A DNA stretch of 64,000 bases from Uranotaenia lowii (Eukaryota; Arthropoda; Insecta; Diptera; Culicidae). Position numbers and translations under genes: made by a program. Positions 1 to 11,650 of this stretch are shown in pieces (the stretch's first letter is position 1; each line of letters starts with the position of its first letter). The stretch spans positions 20,403,359 through 20,467,358 of the forward strand of contig NC_073692.1 of assembly GCF_029784155.1 (NCBI RefSeq), written 5' to 3'. Below the pieces are notes generated by a model. The model saw only the letters and a program-made list of their open reading frames with translations, ran no database searches and had not been told where the DNA came from.

Positions 1-771
1 GCCCCCGCTTAACTATTTTGTCACTTTCTGGTTGCGCGCACCCAAACAAATGTTGTGGATGCAGTTACTTTTTTATTGTGTTGTTTTGCGTTTGTTTTTG
101 TTTTCTTTTTTCGTGTTAATGTCATTACCTTCGCGCCGCATCCCGTTTTCTCGAAAAACAAGCTATTTTGCATAGTAATAAAGCTACCTCAGTCTTGTTC
201 ATGGTTGGCCCCGAAAATCCGGCCCTGACATGCACTGTGTGTCATCCAGTTTTGGCCATGTTTAACATGTAGCCAACCAATCTGCACACAATTGTTGGTT
301 ACGTACGACGGATGAAAGTTTTTTTTTATCGTTTTTACATACGTACTCTCCCTACTTTGGATGGATCTTGTTGAGTTGCTTTTTGCATATGGAATTGTAA
401 TTCTGTACCCACGAGATGTATATTCGCGTAATCTAAATGTGTACACTAAGGCGGAGGAGAAAAAATGGTCTGGCGCCGGATCTCAAAAAAGGTTATTGAT
501 GAAATGGTAATAGCCAGAGGTGTGCGTTATGTCTTCTCGTGGGACAGAATGCATGGTTCCGGACTTTAAATCAAATCTTCAGTTACTTCTTTAGCTCTTT
601 GAATGATATAATTTAAAAATTTCAAAAGTACTATGAATTGGTTTTTTATTTTTATTTAAAAGTCTAGAAGTTCTCAAACGAGAACAAAATCAATTTAGGA
701 GTTCTAAATAATTAATTTCGATTTAAAATAATTCAGAGGACAAGTGATGTTTATTTAGTTGATTTGAGCTC
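1..771. other. AT-rich sequence without recognised feature
   Basis: Apart from short homopolymers I see no repeat family, RNA gene or credible coding exon here. The single open frame in it (189-446, minus) is short, has no recognisable domain and looks like chance. Confidence 0.5.
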
Positions 772-775
772 TTAA

Positions 776-1219
776 CCCTAATCTGTTCTGGAGAGTCAAT
801 ATGACACTATTGTCCAAAAAAAAAAACATGCTTCTGTTGTGGATCAGCTACGGAATGTTAAAAAATAAATTTACACAGTTTTCAAGAAAGCTGAAGTTAG
901 AAACTATATGTAACATATGAGATAAATATTTTTATTTTTTTTATTTTTGGAGTTCTTGACTACAAAAAATGTAAAAAAGTGGTGTGAAAACCGTACTTTT
1001 CAAACAATGAACCGTCAAACTTGTTTAAGCCACACCAGATAAATTTTGAAAAGAGGATTGTAAAGTTGACGTAATTTGGCACATTTTCGTATCTCCAGAT
1101 TTTCAAAATACGAAACACAAATTTTTTGACGAATTTTTGAAGGTAGCTGTTTTTCTAACTTTTTGCCAATTGACACTCCAGAGACTGTAACGGGTAAAAA
1201 TTTCTGAAAGATGTGAGGG
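776..1219. mobile_element. TTAA-flanked non-autonomous element (piggyBac-like MITE)
   Basis: The element is 444 bp and is flanked on both sides by TTAA (772-775 and 1220-1223). It starts CCCTAATCTG and its other end, read inward, is CCCTCACATC, so the termini are short inverted repeats beginning CCCT. TTAA target duplication with CCC-starting termini is the signature of the piggyBac superfamily. No transposase is encoded; the open frame inside it (1015-1374, minus) has no domain. Its interior (about 950-1180) is clearly related to the arms of the fold-back element at 20096-21883. Its right end matches the left end of the element at 22966, for example the shared GGAGTGTCAATT. Superfamily assignment rests on the TTAA and the CCCT ends, not on a protein. 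Confidence 0.72.
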
Positions 1220-1389
1220 TTAAAATATAATATGAAAACAAAACTGAACTTCCACGAAGCCTTGATTGAGCTACCTAAAGTCGCAACCATGCACGCGAAA
1301 TTGTTCTCTTCAGAAGTTGACATTGACCTAACTATGTTTCCTGAAAAATACGAAATTTGTCTTATTTCACCCACGATGTTTTTTAAAGT

Positions 1390-3400
1390 TTTTTAAATTA
1401 AACTTTTTTAGTCATCGGTTCCTACGCACTTCTTCAGGTCTCATTCGACATCCGAGTGCAACACATCCCGAAACGTTTTGGTCGAATCCTTACACCTCTG
1501 GCACTAAACTGTGCCTCGTCTGGAATGTCTCTAAGTGTTGACTAGAAGGTAGTCACCATTTTGCGCAACTACTCATTCATCGAGTCGAGTTTAGGAGGAC
1601 CCGAAACGAAAAGCGAGTTTACGATTGCACTCTCTCCGGTTCCATCTGCAACTCGGGGACATGACCCCCTAAGACGTGGCGGCCACTTCTCTGTGCAGAT
1701 TTGGCAGATCTGTTTCTAGTGGATTTTGTGATAGTTTCCTTATTCGTATATCTGCAATCGTCGGTTTTGCAGATACGTTTCCGCTCTGGACCAGGAGGAC
1801 GTGACACTATTAGCCCAGAGCTGCAATGGAACAACCGATGATATACTCCACGTATACGTCCTACTTTCTGTACACCACCTGAAATCTCTGGCCTTGGATC
1901 CCACTCTCTGCAATTCCTCTCCCTTCCTCTTCTCATTAAGGCTTGAAGCCTGATATCTACTCTAGTGACTCGAGGTTTCCGTACAAAACTTTTATGTTGA
2001 CGACTTGAGATCTGATTTCTCCTTTGACGACTCGAGATTCGATTCCTCCTTCCTTTTTAAATGTTTCAATATTAACGTAGACATACCTCTCCTCTACTCG
2101 ACTCCAGGCCTGATTTCTCTTCTAGCGGCTCGAGAATTTACCTTTCCTAGACTCGAGGTTAACACACATACCTTCCCTCTTGATGACTCTAGGACTGATC
2201 TTTTGAGATTGAGATACGACCTCTCATCATACTCGGGATTAAATACACCAACCTTCGCGAATCGAGGCTTGACCTTCCCTATCGCCTTGAGGTCCTACTT
2301 CTTATCATCAGGATTCGAGGTTTGCCACTTTTTGCGCTTCGTGTATCGATTGTGTGCAGCTTATCCTGAACTCGCATCTGTTACGTACTACATTACACAC
2401 GTGGCTCGCCCGGCTTCGAGAGCCACTCTACTCCGGGTATATTTCGCCAATGCAATGGAATAACTCTTTCTTAAAAACCTTCACTGCGAAGAAGGTTTTG
2501 CCATATCTATGTATACAGCTTCGATCATTGGAAAGCGCACTTTTCAGATACTTCCCGATAGTATCCTACTCACGAAATCTGTGTACCCGATCCATTCATT
2601 ACGCAGAAGGTCTAGTCTCACTCCTGCCTACAGGGTCAATCTACTCCAACCATTGTCCAGTTTTCTTCTTCGATAAGCTTTTTGTTTGGTTACCAAGGAG
2701 GTAAATCCTCGTTTACGGATTGCATTCCAAGGCACGACGAGCCACCGTGTCTGCTCAGTTTGCTATTCTGGCTTCATGGATGCCACGGGGCACTTATGAT
2801 ATACTCAAAAGGGACCTCTTACTCCCTAAACTCCAACTGGAACCATTAAAATGTTCTTTAGTGGTTGGAGGTCATGTGCTAGTGCGCTCCACGACATACT
2901 CATAGACGTAACCACTTTCAGTAATACCTCTCCTCAAAATGAATCGAAGCCTGAACTCTCTTCTAACGACTCGAGGTTGACACGCATACCTTTTTTTCTT
3001 GGAGACTTGAAGCCTGATCTCTCCTCTGACGACTTGGGGTATGTCTTCTTATCTCCACGATCCCAGGTTTTACAGCTTATGCCCGTCGTATGTCGGTCGA
3101 AAGTAGTTTTTTCTTGACCTAACCACGCGCGGGACTTAACGTAACAACTCGGATAAATTCCGATAAAGATGTCATCCTACACTCTACTTCGCGAGTGTTC
3201 TCCACCGCAATGCAATAACCCTTTCCTAACCGCAGTGAAAGGAAGAAGGTCATTTTACTCTAAGTATCCCCACAAAATCGGTCGTGGAGTTATTCTACTC
3301 AAGAATCCGCGATATCAACTACACAGAGGGTATTGAGGTCGTAATGCTGTGGAAGGGAGAAACGCATAGTGTTCTGTAGAAGAAAAGGGGTATAGGGTCA
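1390..3400. repeat. Degenerate internally repeated island, unclassified
   Basis: This block is richer in GC than its surroundings and repeats itself. A module of about 62 bp carrying GCCTGATCTCT followed by ACGACTCGAGGTT recurs in diverged form near 1945, 2010, 2105, 2160, 2945 and 3005. A second pair of segments also matches: 2440-2600 resembles 3195-3310 (GCAATGCAATAA then GAAGAAGG). Several frames are open by chance (for example 2005-2463) but none shows a known domain. It may be an old tandem array or a worn retroelement; I cannot tell which. Confidence 0.45.
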
Positions 3401-5090
3401 TCTGGAGTTATTTAGACATTTAACTTTTTTTCGAAATAAACACCTACATATGTAGAATAATTCTTTTAGCTTAGCTAGATTGACTACGCACATCCACCTT
3501 TAACAATGGAACCAGAAATTCTCCATCTTGAATTTTTACCTAAAATAGGAAAGTTTATTTATTATTCATTAAGTGATCCCGTTATTGCTTCCACATTACT
3601 GTTCATGCATTCCGAACGCCGTTATCGCTGGCGTGGCCCATAAGCAAGAATTCCACATCGCTAATGGTTGCTACTCCGTGATTGACCGTAGTCACCAGTT
3701 TTGTTCAAAGGTCAAAAGAATAGTGCTTGGGATTAACAGCTCATCCTCAATGCACAAAACAGACGCTCTCTCTTTTAACATCAATAACAGTGCCGGCCAC
3801 GTCCTAGTAGTTAATGGATGGATTGGAAAAGCTAGAAAGGGATGAAAGATCAATTTTGTGCTTTAGGACCGAGGTTACCTCTGCATCCTAGAAATATAAT
3901 TTAAGGTTGGAGGCTTGGTAGAAAAGGACATAAACAGTATACACTTTTGACTAGTGTAATGATGTGAAAACTCAAATCCTATTGTACTACGCTCCTATTC
4001 TTTCCTAACGAAACTTAAAGGTCTGAAAGTGCCTAATTTTCTTATACTATTAACTTCTATTTTTGGAGAATCAAATTGAATAAAATATGATATCAATGTT
4101 CACTGTATTTCTTTTTTTCAACCATCAACATTTTAAATTTAAACATCATTAATAAAATGTGTATCAGATAGCCATTTTAAATTTGGTCAAAACTGATTTA
4201 CTTTATGAAAATATTACTATTACGTAATGATGATTTTACTTTATGGAAATATTACTATTATATTTTTCAAACTAGTAGATTATTAGTTCTAAGTTTAAGC
4301 ACAATTTCCAATTTTTTTAATCCAGGATTTATGAGCCCACAAAAATTGGAATTTCAACCAAAACTGCAACTTTCTGTCGATATTCAATTTCCTGAAATAC
4401 CCTTTTACGTCGAGTAATTGTGCATTTTATTCAAAGCCAATTTCGTGAAAGGAAAAAGTGATGAGGTTTTACAAGATTTGTATGTAACTGCCATTAAGAA
4501 ATGTGTATTACGATACCTAATGCCGTTGATCAGTTAATCAGACACTATACGAAAATTTCACTTTTGTCAATACAAACACCTAGAATATCTTATTTCATTC
4601 ATAAACAAATGCTGAAAAGTGACCATAAAGAAATGTTCCGATGCTTAGTTCTTCTAGAAATGGGACAGTTACGAATGAGTGTATCTAAGACATCATTCGT
4701 TCAATCGAAAAACTTTCTATGAAAGAAATAATCGTAATTTTATGATAATTCAGAAAAAAAGTTTATCGTTTTTTACAAGAAATATTTCTAATTTATTGTT
4801 GGTATCTCTTGATATTGATCAGTTTTTCTCACTTATACTTTGTCATATCTGTATTTTAAATGTGACAGCATCCTTCTCCTTCAATTTCCGTTTCTTTTTG
4901 GCCCAGTATTTATCTTTTGAAAAGAACTGAGGGAAATTTGGTGGATTTATCTGTTTCGGAATTGACAAAACTTGATTATTTTTGTGCTCCTAAAAATGTT
5001 TTTATTGGAATGTCTGCTGGCAAAATCTGACAAAAATGAATAAAAACCATCATGAGATTGTACTTCGAATATAATCGGTTACTTAAGATT
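3401..5090. other. AT-rich sequence, no recognised feature
   Basis: No coding or RNA feature is supportable. A small local duplication lies at about 4199-4262, where TTTACTTTATG then AAATATTACTATTA occurs twice about 37 bp apart. Confidence 0.45.
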
Positions 5091-6153
5091 AAGTATTCGT
5101 CCCGGGAATTCCCGGGAATCAAACAATTTCGGGAATTCCCGAATCCTAGGAAGCGATGGAAAAATCCCGGGAATTCCCAAACATAATAAATCGAGCTAAA
5201 TTTTCGATGAATGAAAACAACTACCTAAATTTAAAAAAATAGGTCATAGTTTGTAAGAAAAATTACTGTTCTACTGTTTTAAGAAAACCTTGCGTTACAA
5301 GTGAAAAACAACGAATTTGTAAAACTAAACAATATCAATAAATAAACACCACAAGAAAAGATGGAATGCTCTATTTAGCAATATTTATCATTGAGAACAT
5401 TCGTTTCGCACACTGTGGACAGTCGAAAAATCATTGGCAGGGAAATGACACTATTTGAAACATAAGTGCAGCGGTGCAGTTATCTGAAAATTTACGTTAT
5501 TTGATGAATAACCTGAATATTAGCAAATCAACTTCTATCGATAGTAAAAAATGTTTCTTAATTTTATCTAATTTTTTCAGCAAGAAGCAGTTAATTATGT
5601 TGGATAAAGTAATACAGAGCCCGTTCGATTTTGGCAACATCCGTTTAAACCGCTTTTAAGAGACTTCATAGTCTGAGGCAACGAAATGGGAGATCTAGTT
5701 TCTTTTGGAATTATAAGTCAGGAAGTGCACCACAATCACAATTGTTTTTTCGTCACTTTTTTATTTATTTTTTTATATCAAATTAATAAAAACCAATGTA
5801 ACTTCTAACTAAGAAACGTATGCAAAGAAAGTCAAAATTATTGAAAATAGTTTTATTTGATTGAAATATTTTAAAGTTTGAAATATAGTTACAATTTGGT
5901 TTATATGTTTTTTTTTGGTTTAATAATTGCTTATTGAATTTTTGAGATACGATACGTAAACGTATTACGATAAAGAGTAAAGCTAAAAAAGTAAGTACAG
6001 AATACCATATATCTATGATCTCGTACATATGCTTTAGAAAAGGGTTAAAATCTTCTATTTTAATTTTTCCCGGCATCCCGGGAATTCCCAGAAATAGGAT
6101 GATCAGATTTCCCTAATCCCGGGATTTTAGAAGTGACCGGGAAATGGACACTT
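5091..6153. mobile_element. Candidate DNA transposon with CCCGGGAATTCCCGGG-rich ends
   Basis: Both ends of this 1.06-kb AT-rich segment carry clusters of the palindrome CCCGGGAATTCCCGGG or parts of it (5102-5178 and 6070-6140). The outermost bases are also inverted: AAGTATTCGTCCCGGG on the left, and AAGTGTCCATTTCCCGG when the right end is read inward. This resembles hAT-type MITEs whose subterminal regions hold many short CGGGA motifs. No clean target-site duplication is visible and no transposase is encoded, so boundaries and superfamily are tentative. Confidence 0.5.
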
Positions 6154-6357
6154 TATGTAGGTTGCGAAATATATGTACAAGAGTACTACGAGCACAAATT
6201 CATATAGAATTCAATCGCTGCAATTTGTTTGAAATATGATTTTCTACAAGCTATGTCGTCCATCAGAAATCATCCTTATCATAGCATCGGTACAGGTTAT
6301 ACAGCTTAAGAGCTCTAGAACTAACAAAAAATTGTTGTTTGAGGTAAGGTTTTAATT

Positions 6358-6573
6358 GGGCTTATTCTGCGACGCGAGTGACGTGACTCACGAAATTTCA
6401 TATCGTTTTGCGGGTTTAAATAGCCTTTCTAGCCTCAAAATTTTCGTTCGGATGAGCTGGTATTGATCGTCAGAACTCTGCAATATACAAATTTCTTTTC
6501 TGGAGCATTTTCTGGAGTCAGGACGAAGTAGTGAAATTTCGTGAGTCACGTCACTCGAGTCGCAGAATAAGCC
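6358..6573. mobile_element. 216-bp MITE with 43-bp terminal inverted repeats
   Basis: The segments 6358-6400 and about 6532-6574 are inverted copies of each other with one mismatch. They begin GGGCTTATTCTGCGAC and contain GTGACGTGACTCACG. The 130-bp centre does not pair. The size and near-identical long inverted repeats are typical of a recently active MITE. The target duplication cannot be fixed because the flanks share extra bases with the inverted repeat (TTGGG). Confidence 0.75.
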
Positions 6574-7032
6574 CCAATGACTCATAGCTAGACAACACTT
6601 TTGGTTTATCGGACAAAAATTGGCAGGATATTTAAAAATTTATGCGCCTTTACCTCTTTGATGACCCTTAACCGTAGTTGCTGACCATGTGCTTCACTCC
6701 AACGCATGATTTGAACTTGTGGATATTTTTGACAGTGTCTGCATACATCTCCACCACTCACACACAGAAATGTTTCGAATAATCAATGGATTTGCCAGCT
6801 ATTGATTTGATATTGGTGGATATTGAAGGAATCTGTGCAAAATATTTTTTTTCTCTCTTGCATCGTTAATATCTCAAAAGCGCGCTAATTTTAAAATTTG
6901 AAAAATGTGCTCTTATTACCATTTATAGCCAACAAAATGCTATCAAAATTTTGTATGTCCGATACAAAAAGTTCGGTCCGGCCCGGTTGCCCCGATATCA
7001 TTGAAAGAAGTCCGGATTTAGCTCCGATTTAT

Positions 7033-7085
7033 ATGAAAAAAAAAAAAAAATAAATAAATAAATAAAAATAAAAATAAATAAATAA
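7033..7085. repeat. A-rich / (TAAA)n simple repeat
   Basis: A run of about 16 A followed by imperfect TAAA units. It could be the tail of an old retroposed sequence on the + strand, but no retroelement body is recognised upstream. Confidence 0.7.
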
Positions 7086-7849
7086 CGAAGATGGATGTTG
7101 TCCGAATTTTCGGTCGACAATCTTTAAATCAAACCTCATACTAGACCTTTTCCACTGTGGATATGGTAGAGAAAACGGGTTTCGCAGGGAGTTATAAAAT
7201 ATGTCAAATACAAGTTTTAACTCAATTCAGCTCAAGGCTTTAGAAACACACGAAGTGTAAGGAATGATTCATTTAAGCTGCTGGTACTCTTAAATTTGGT
7301 TAGGTTCTTCAACAATATATTTTCTAAAGTATTTAGTAAGGATCTCTTTAAGACTTTTTACTAAGTTATTGTGATTTGAAGCTTTATTTTTCAAGGCATA
7401 ATGAGTTTCTAGTGAATACTTACATAAAAGTAATACTGCTTTTTGATCGAGAACTGTGTTCTAAATAGTGTGAGAATAGGTTGAATCATTGTATCCATAT
7501 AAGTACGTCTAGTAAAAATTTAATATGTTATGATACAAGCTTGTTAAGGCGGACGTCTACAATCAATGCTCACAACAACCATTTATTAACTCCACCTAGG
7601 AGACATCCCTTCATTCGGAGTGTCATTGTTAATAAGTCCATCGCTTGTTGTATTTGAATTGATTTATAACTTCATCAGCGAATTCCTTCCAACAATCCAT
7701 CAGCAATTATGAATGGTTCAATTGAATTAATTTCACAAGGATTCATCTATATGTTTTCCTTGCTTTTTTATGTGCTTGTAGTTGGAGAATGTATAAGAAG
7801 TACATTTTTCTATAAAATCTCAATATGAATTTCTCCTCGTGATTTTGAT

Positions 7850-8318
7850 GACTTACCCTACGAGACGCTCCTGCCACTCGAAATATACATATAAGTTACA
7901 ACTTATTTTTGCGCCAGAAATGGCGGGGGTGCTGCAAAGTGCAGACTGATGCAGCCTGATGTCCAAGATGATGGAAATTGATTGCCTGCTGTCTCGCGTG
8001 AAAGTCGGATCGGATCGAATCGAATCGAAACGGATGGGTTTTGGGTTTCCAGCTTGGCTCGGCAAGGAAAGTTACCGACCGGGTAGACCTACGATTATTT
8101 TGTCACCGCGCATCGACCAGCGATTCGTCTGGAATCGGAAATGTCGAGAAACGCAACCACATCATGTGGCTGATGTGGTGAAGTAACTCAACTCAAGTCC
8201 GTTTCAACGATTCCCGATTCGAGGCGACATTAATGCCAGATTAGTTATTATTTAAAGTATAAGTAATGGTCTGTGAAAAATTTCATCCGACTGCTTGCCT
8301 CGGTAAAGTTGCTCATTT
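7850..8318. other. GC-richer unique block upstream of a splice-like site
   Basis: This block contrasts with the AT-rich flanks and carries no visible transposon. It includes an imperfect 5-bp run of GGATC/GAATC units around 8008-8028. Chance ORFs on both strands (7853-8065 minus, 7959-8186 plus) lack domains. It may be conserved non-coding sequence near the splice site at 8347. Confidence 0.35.
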
Positions 8319-8354
8319 GGTTTTTCTTTTTCTTTTTTTTCTTCCAGGTGAGTA
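8311..8354 (+). promoter_or_regulatory. Candidate recursive splice site (ratchet point, zero-length exon)
   Basis: A pyrimidine tract of more than 20 bases (8321-8345) ends in CAG at 8345-8347 and is followed at once by GTGAGT at 8348-8353. A 3' splice site fused to a consensus 5' splice site is the defining structure of recursive splice sites, known from long Drosophila introns. A branch-point-like CTCAT lies about 30 bases upstream of the AG. This is sequence-motif evidence only; splicing itself is inferred. Confidence 0.55.
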
Positions 8355-8419
8355 CCAGGAACTGCAACCTGCATCAAGTGAATTCCGGTAGCCGAAAGTG
8401 TATGTTGTCTTTACTTTTT

Positions 8420-11400
8420 TTTAAGTAAACGTGAAATGGACCCTATCCATTCGAGTGCCCCAATAAAATGCGGAAAAGTCCACAGGAGAGTCTAAACGTA
8501 AAGGTTAGCTCTAACAGGAAAATTGTTTTAGTCGTCGCGTTGAATAATTTCCCAAAACAATGTTGATTCAACACTTGTCCAGAGCCAATAAATGGGGGGA
8601 CTGACAAATTCAAAACTGTTCCTGGATTAAACCCCGTTCGGTGCTCGGATTTCGTGAATGGAGGATTAATACCATTCACTATTTTATTGAAGTTGTAGGG
8701 GCTACAACCATTGCCGTTACTTTTCGCTGCTACTCCACTTGAAGTTACAGGTTATGTGAAGTATTAAAGTAGCAAATGGAAGCGGACGGGTCCATGTAAA
8801 ACAGCATCAAGATAAGTGGAAAACAATAAAACCATTATTTCAACTAGAGTTGCTCTTGATGCGCTGCATGGTGGCCCCCCACGCAAATTTTTATGCACCG
8901 TTTACCGCGTGCTTTTTTAATTCCTACTCATACTTACTATTTAATTGCAGGTACATGAGCTACCACTTATGCTGTTATTTTTTTTGCATATTTTTCGTAC
9001 CAGCAGCGATATGCTAACTAATCCAGCTACGGTTACGTGCCATAAGACAATGTGATTAATTTTGTGCACTTGAACGTAGTAGGGAGTTTAAAGTTCATGG
9101 ATTTCGAGGTGTGAATGGAATTTAGCATTGTGTTTGTTTCCTCTGCGTTGTTCCGTGATTGGATACCAGACGGGGCTGTCTCTAGACTAGAGGAACTACA
9201 AACGTAAGAGTGATTGATGATGGAGATACTTGTTTTTGGCTTGATTGTGGTATTTGATATACCATTCTTGGAATCAATTAGGTTTGTTTTTTTTTTAAAT
9301 TTTTTTTGCAACACTCGAACATCTATTTTTTACTTCTATAAGTAGGAAATCATGTCGAAAACATTGTGGACAATGGACATTGATATCACAACCAAAAGGG
9401 TTATGTCGAATTTCGAAAACCGTTCGACAGGATACATTTAGTAGAGAATCCTAAAACCTGATCTGTGCATAATTTCAGCTCAATCGGACTTAATTTAGGG
9501 GTGCCCCAAAGCGCTCAAAGTTTCGATTTTGTTGCCACAAAAATTACCCTCAAAAATATTAAAGAGCAAGATAGTTCTCTTATAAATGTCTAGAACAGCC
9601 TTACTCTTCACCTTGAAATCTAAAGACTTATTTCGTGTTTCGAAGTATTATTAATTAAATTTCTCAAATACCGTGAGTAATGTTGGTTTCTAAGAAATAG
9701 TTACATATGTCAGTTTGAATTTTTATTTCATTTCTCACATTCGTTTTTGGTTTTTATTTCACCTCTAAAATTGGTCAAAGAATACTAGAATTATTTTAAA
9801 ATGTTCAACCTCCTTTTTATCTAAAAAGTGTAAAATCAGAACCTTTTTTTGCGTCTACGTCAGAAAAATGGTTTTTAATAAATGAATGTATTAATGGGTT
9901 AAACGTATACAGCGTAGCCTAAGTTATCAGGATTACAGGATTTCAAATACGTTCTAGTCAGTATGACTCGAAGCGCACATTCAAATCATAATATAGACTG
10001 TTCTGGAAATTATGCACCCTTCGGAATAAACGAATTGCAAATCAAATCAGAGTGTGTTTGGCTTTTGTTGAGTTATTTCGTTATTTCGTGAATATCTAAA
10101 TTAAAGCATTAATAAAAGTAGCTCTACCTTGTTAACACAGGAAAAGGTCGATGTATCAGAGATCGATCTTTTCGTTCCGTTATTTCAGGTGGATCGATCC
10201 TACGACCATTATACTGAATCGATCTTTTCTTAAAGATCGAAAAATCCTTATTCAATATTTAATATGCATGCAATCACAAAATTTGCACAATCAAGGTGAA
10301 ACTGTGCATCCATGTTGATTTTATTTTATCACAAGCTAATCACGTACGAACTCCGTTTCGCATTTACTTTTAATATGAGGATGAGGAGTTTGCGCTTGAA
10401 TTGTTATTGAGATGCATGCACATTTTTGGTCAACTCCCATGTTTCAAATTTCGCCTCCATCCCATTTTGCCGACCCCTTGCCAAAAATGTACAGCTAAAA
10501 TCAATTGCCTGCGATGTAAAACTCTCATTTGCTAATTTTCATTAAATTGCGGTGTATAATCACAATAATATCGGTCCTTATTCTGTACTACAAATTTACT
10601 TGAAAATACATTTTAAGCAGTCTAGTTCACAAATTTGAAATCAATATTTCAGAAACAACAAAAATAGAATGCAAATTGAAGTTTTAAATAAAACAAGAAT
10701 TTAAAGCTTCGAACATAATAATCAATACGCAGTAGGTAATAGGATGTATAAAATATAACACAAGATTTAAAAAAAAAAATCAAAAGCTAATAGTAAAATA
10801 TATTTCAAACCAGGCCATTAATTAACCATGACTAAAAATTGTTCAACAAAATGATAATAATGGTTGACTTTTGATCATTTTAATTTTAAATTTATTTTCT
10901 TCGCTTTCAATTGAAGGGTTAAATAAAACAAAATGTTTGAAAGTAAACTGAGTATATACAGTTTGGGTAATGGATGATTTAATGAATGATTAAAAAGGAA
11001 CTTATAGAAATAAAAATAAGGAACTCTCTGTTTTGTCGTAAATATTGAAACCACCAAGCATATAATAATTAAGTAACCATTGCGCATTGAAAAGTTAACT
11101 GTACAGCTTTTGCTTTGAATCATTTTTAAAACTGATTCGATTCAAGAAAGATGATGTAAAATAATGAAAAAAAAAAAAATGAAACTTTTTTAATTTTCGA
11201 GGGCAGGTTTTGTAATTCAAAATTTTAAGCTCTGAACATTGAATTAGTATTCGGTCCTAGAAAGTACAAAATGTAGAAACTAGGTTTTTTTTTATCAAAA
11301 ATTTAGATTTATAGACTTCCAAAAAGATTACTTTTTCAAAAGACAAAAATTCAGGTTTGCAAAACAAAGACGAACTTTTTTAAAATATTATAAAATTTAA

Positions 11401-11650
11401 TAAGTTGACCTAAAAAGGCGTTAATATTTAAAAAAAAACGATCCTATAAAATTCGATAAATTTATTTGAATTTTGAAACAAAATAGAAAGATGATTTTTT
11501 TTTACATTTGAAAGGTAAATTTATTCAATAAAATTGCCTGACCATTTAAAAAGCTTATTTATAGAACTTAATTTGATTGATTTGGTAGATTTTTGCGCTT
11601 TGAAATCGAATCATTTGTCAGATTTAGTCAATCGCCTCTAGTTTCGGTGA
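8420..11650. other. Unclassified AT-rich sequence
   Basis: No gene is supportable. Around 9470-9530 there is a phrase (AGCTCAATCGGACTT, GGGGTGCCCC) of the kind seen in dispersed insect repeats; a weakly similar stretch lies near 19740-19800. Around 10150-10260 the motif GATCGATC recurs three to four times. Near 8948-8953 there is a weak CAG/GTACAT with a poor pyrimidine tract, which I do not call as a splice site. Confidence 0.4.

Noticed and set aside
2005..2463. 152-codon ORF in the repeat island
   Set aside because: No domain is recognised; it lies over internally repeated sequence, overlaps another ORF (2354-2704), and has no splice or promoter context.
8935..8960. Another recursive splice site (GCAG/GTACAT)
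   Set aside because: The upstream tract is not pyrimidine-rich and GTACAT is a poor 5' splice site.
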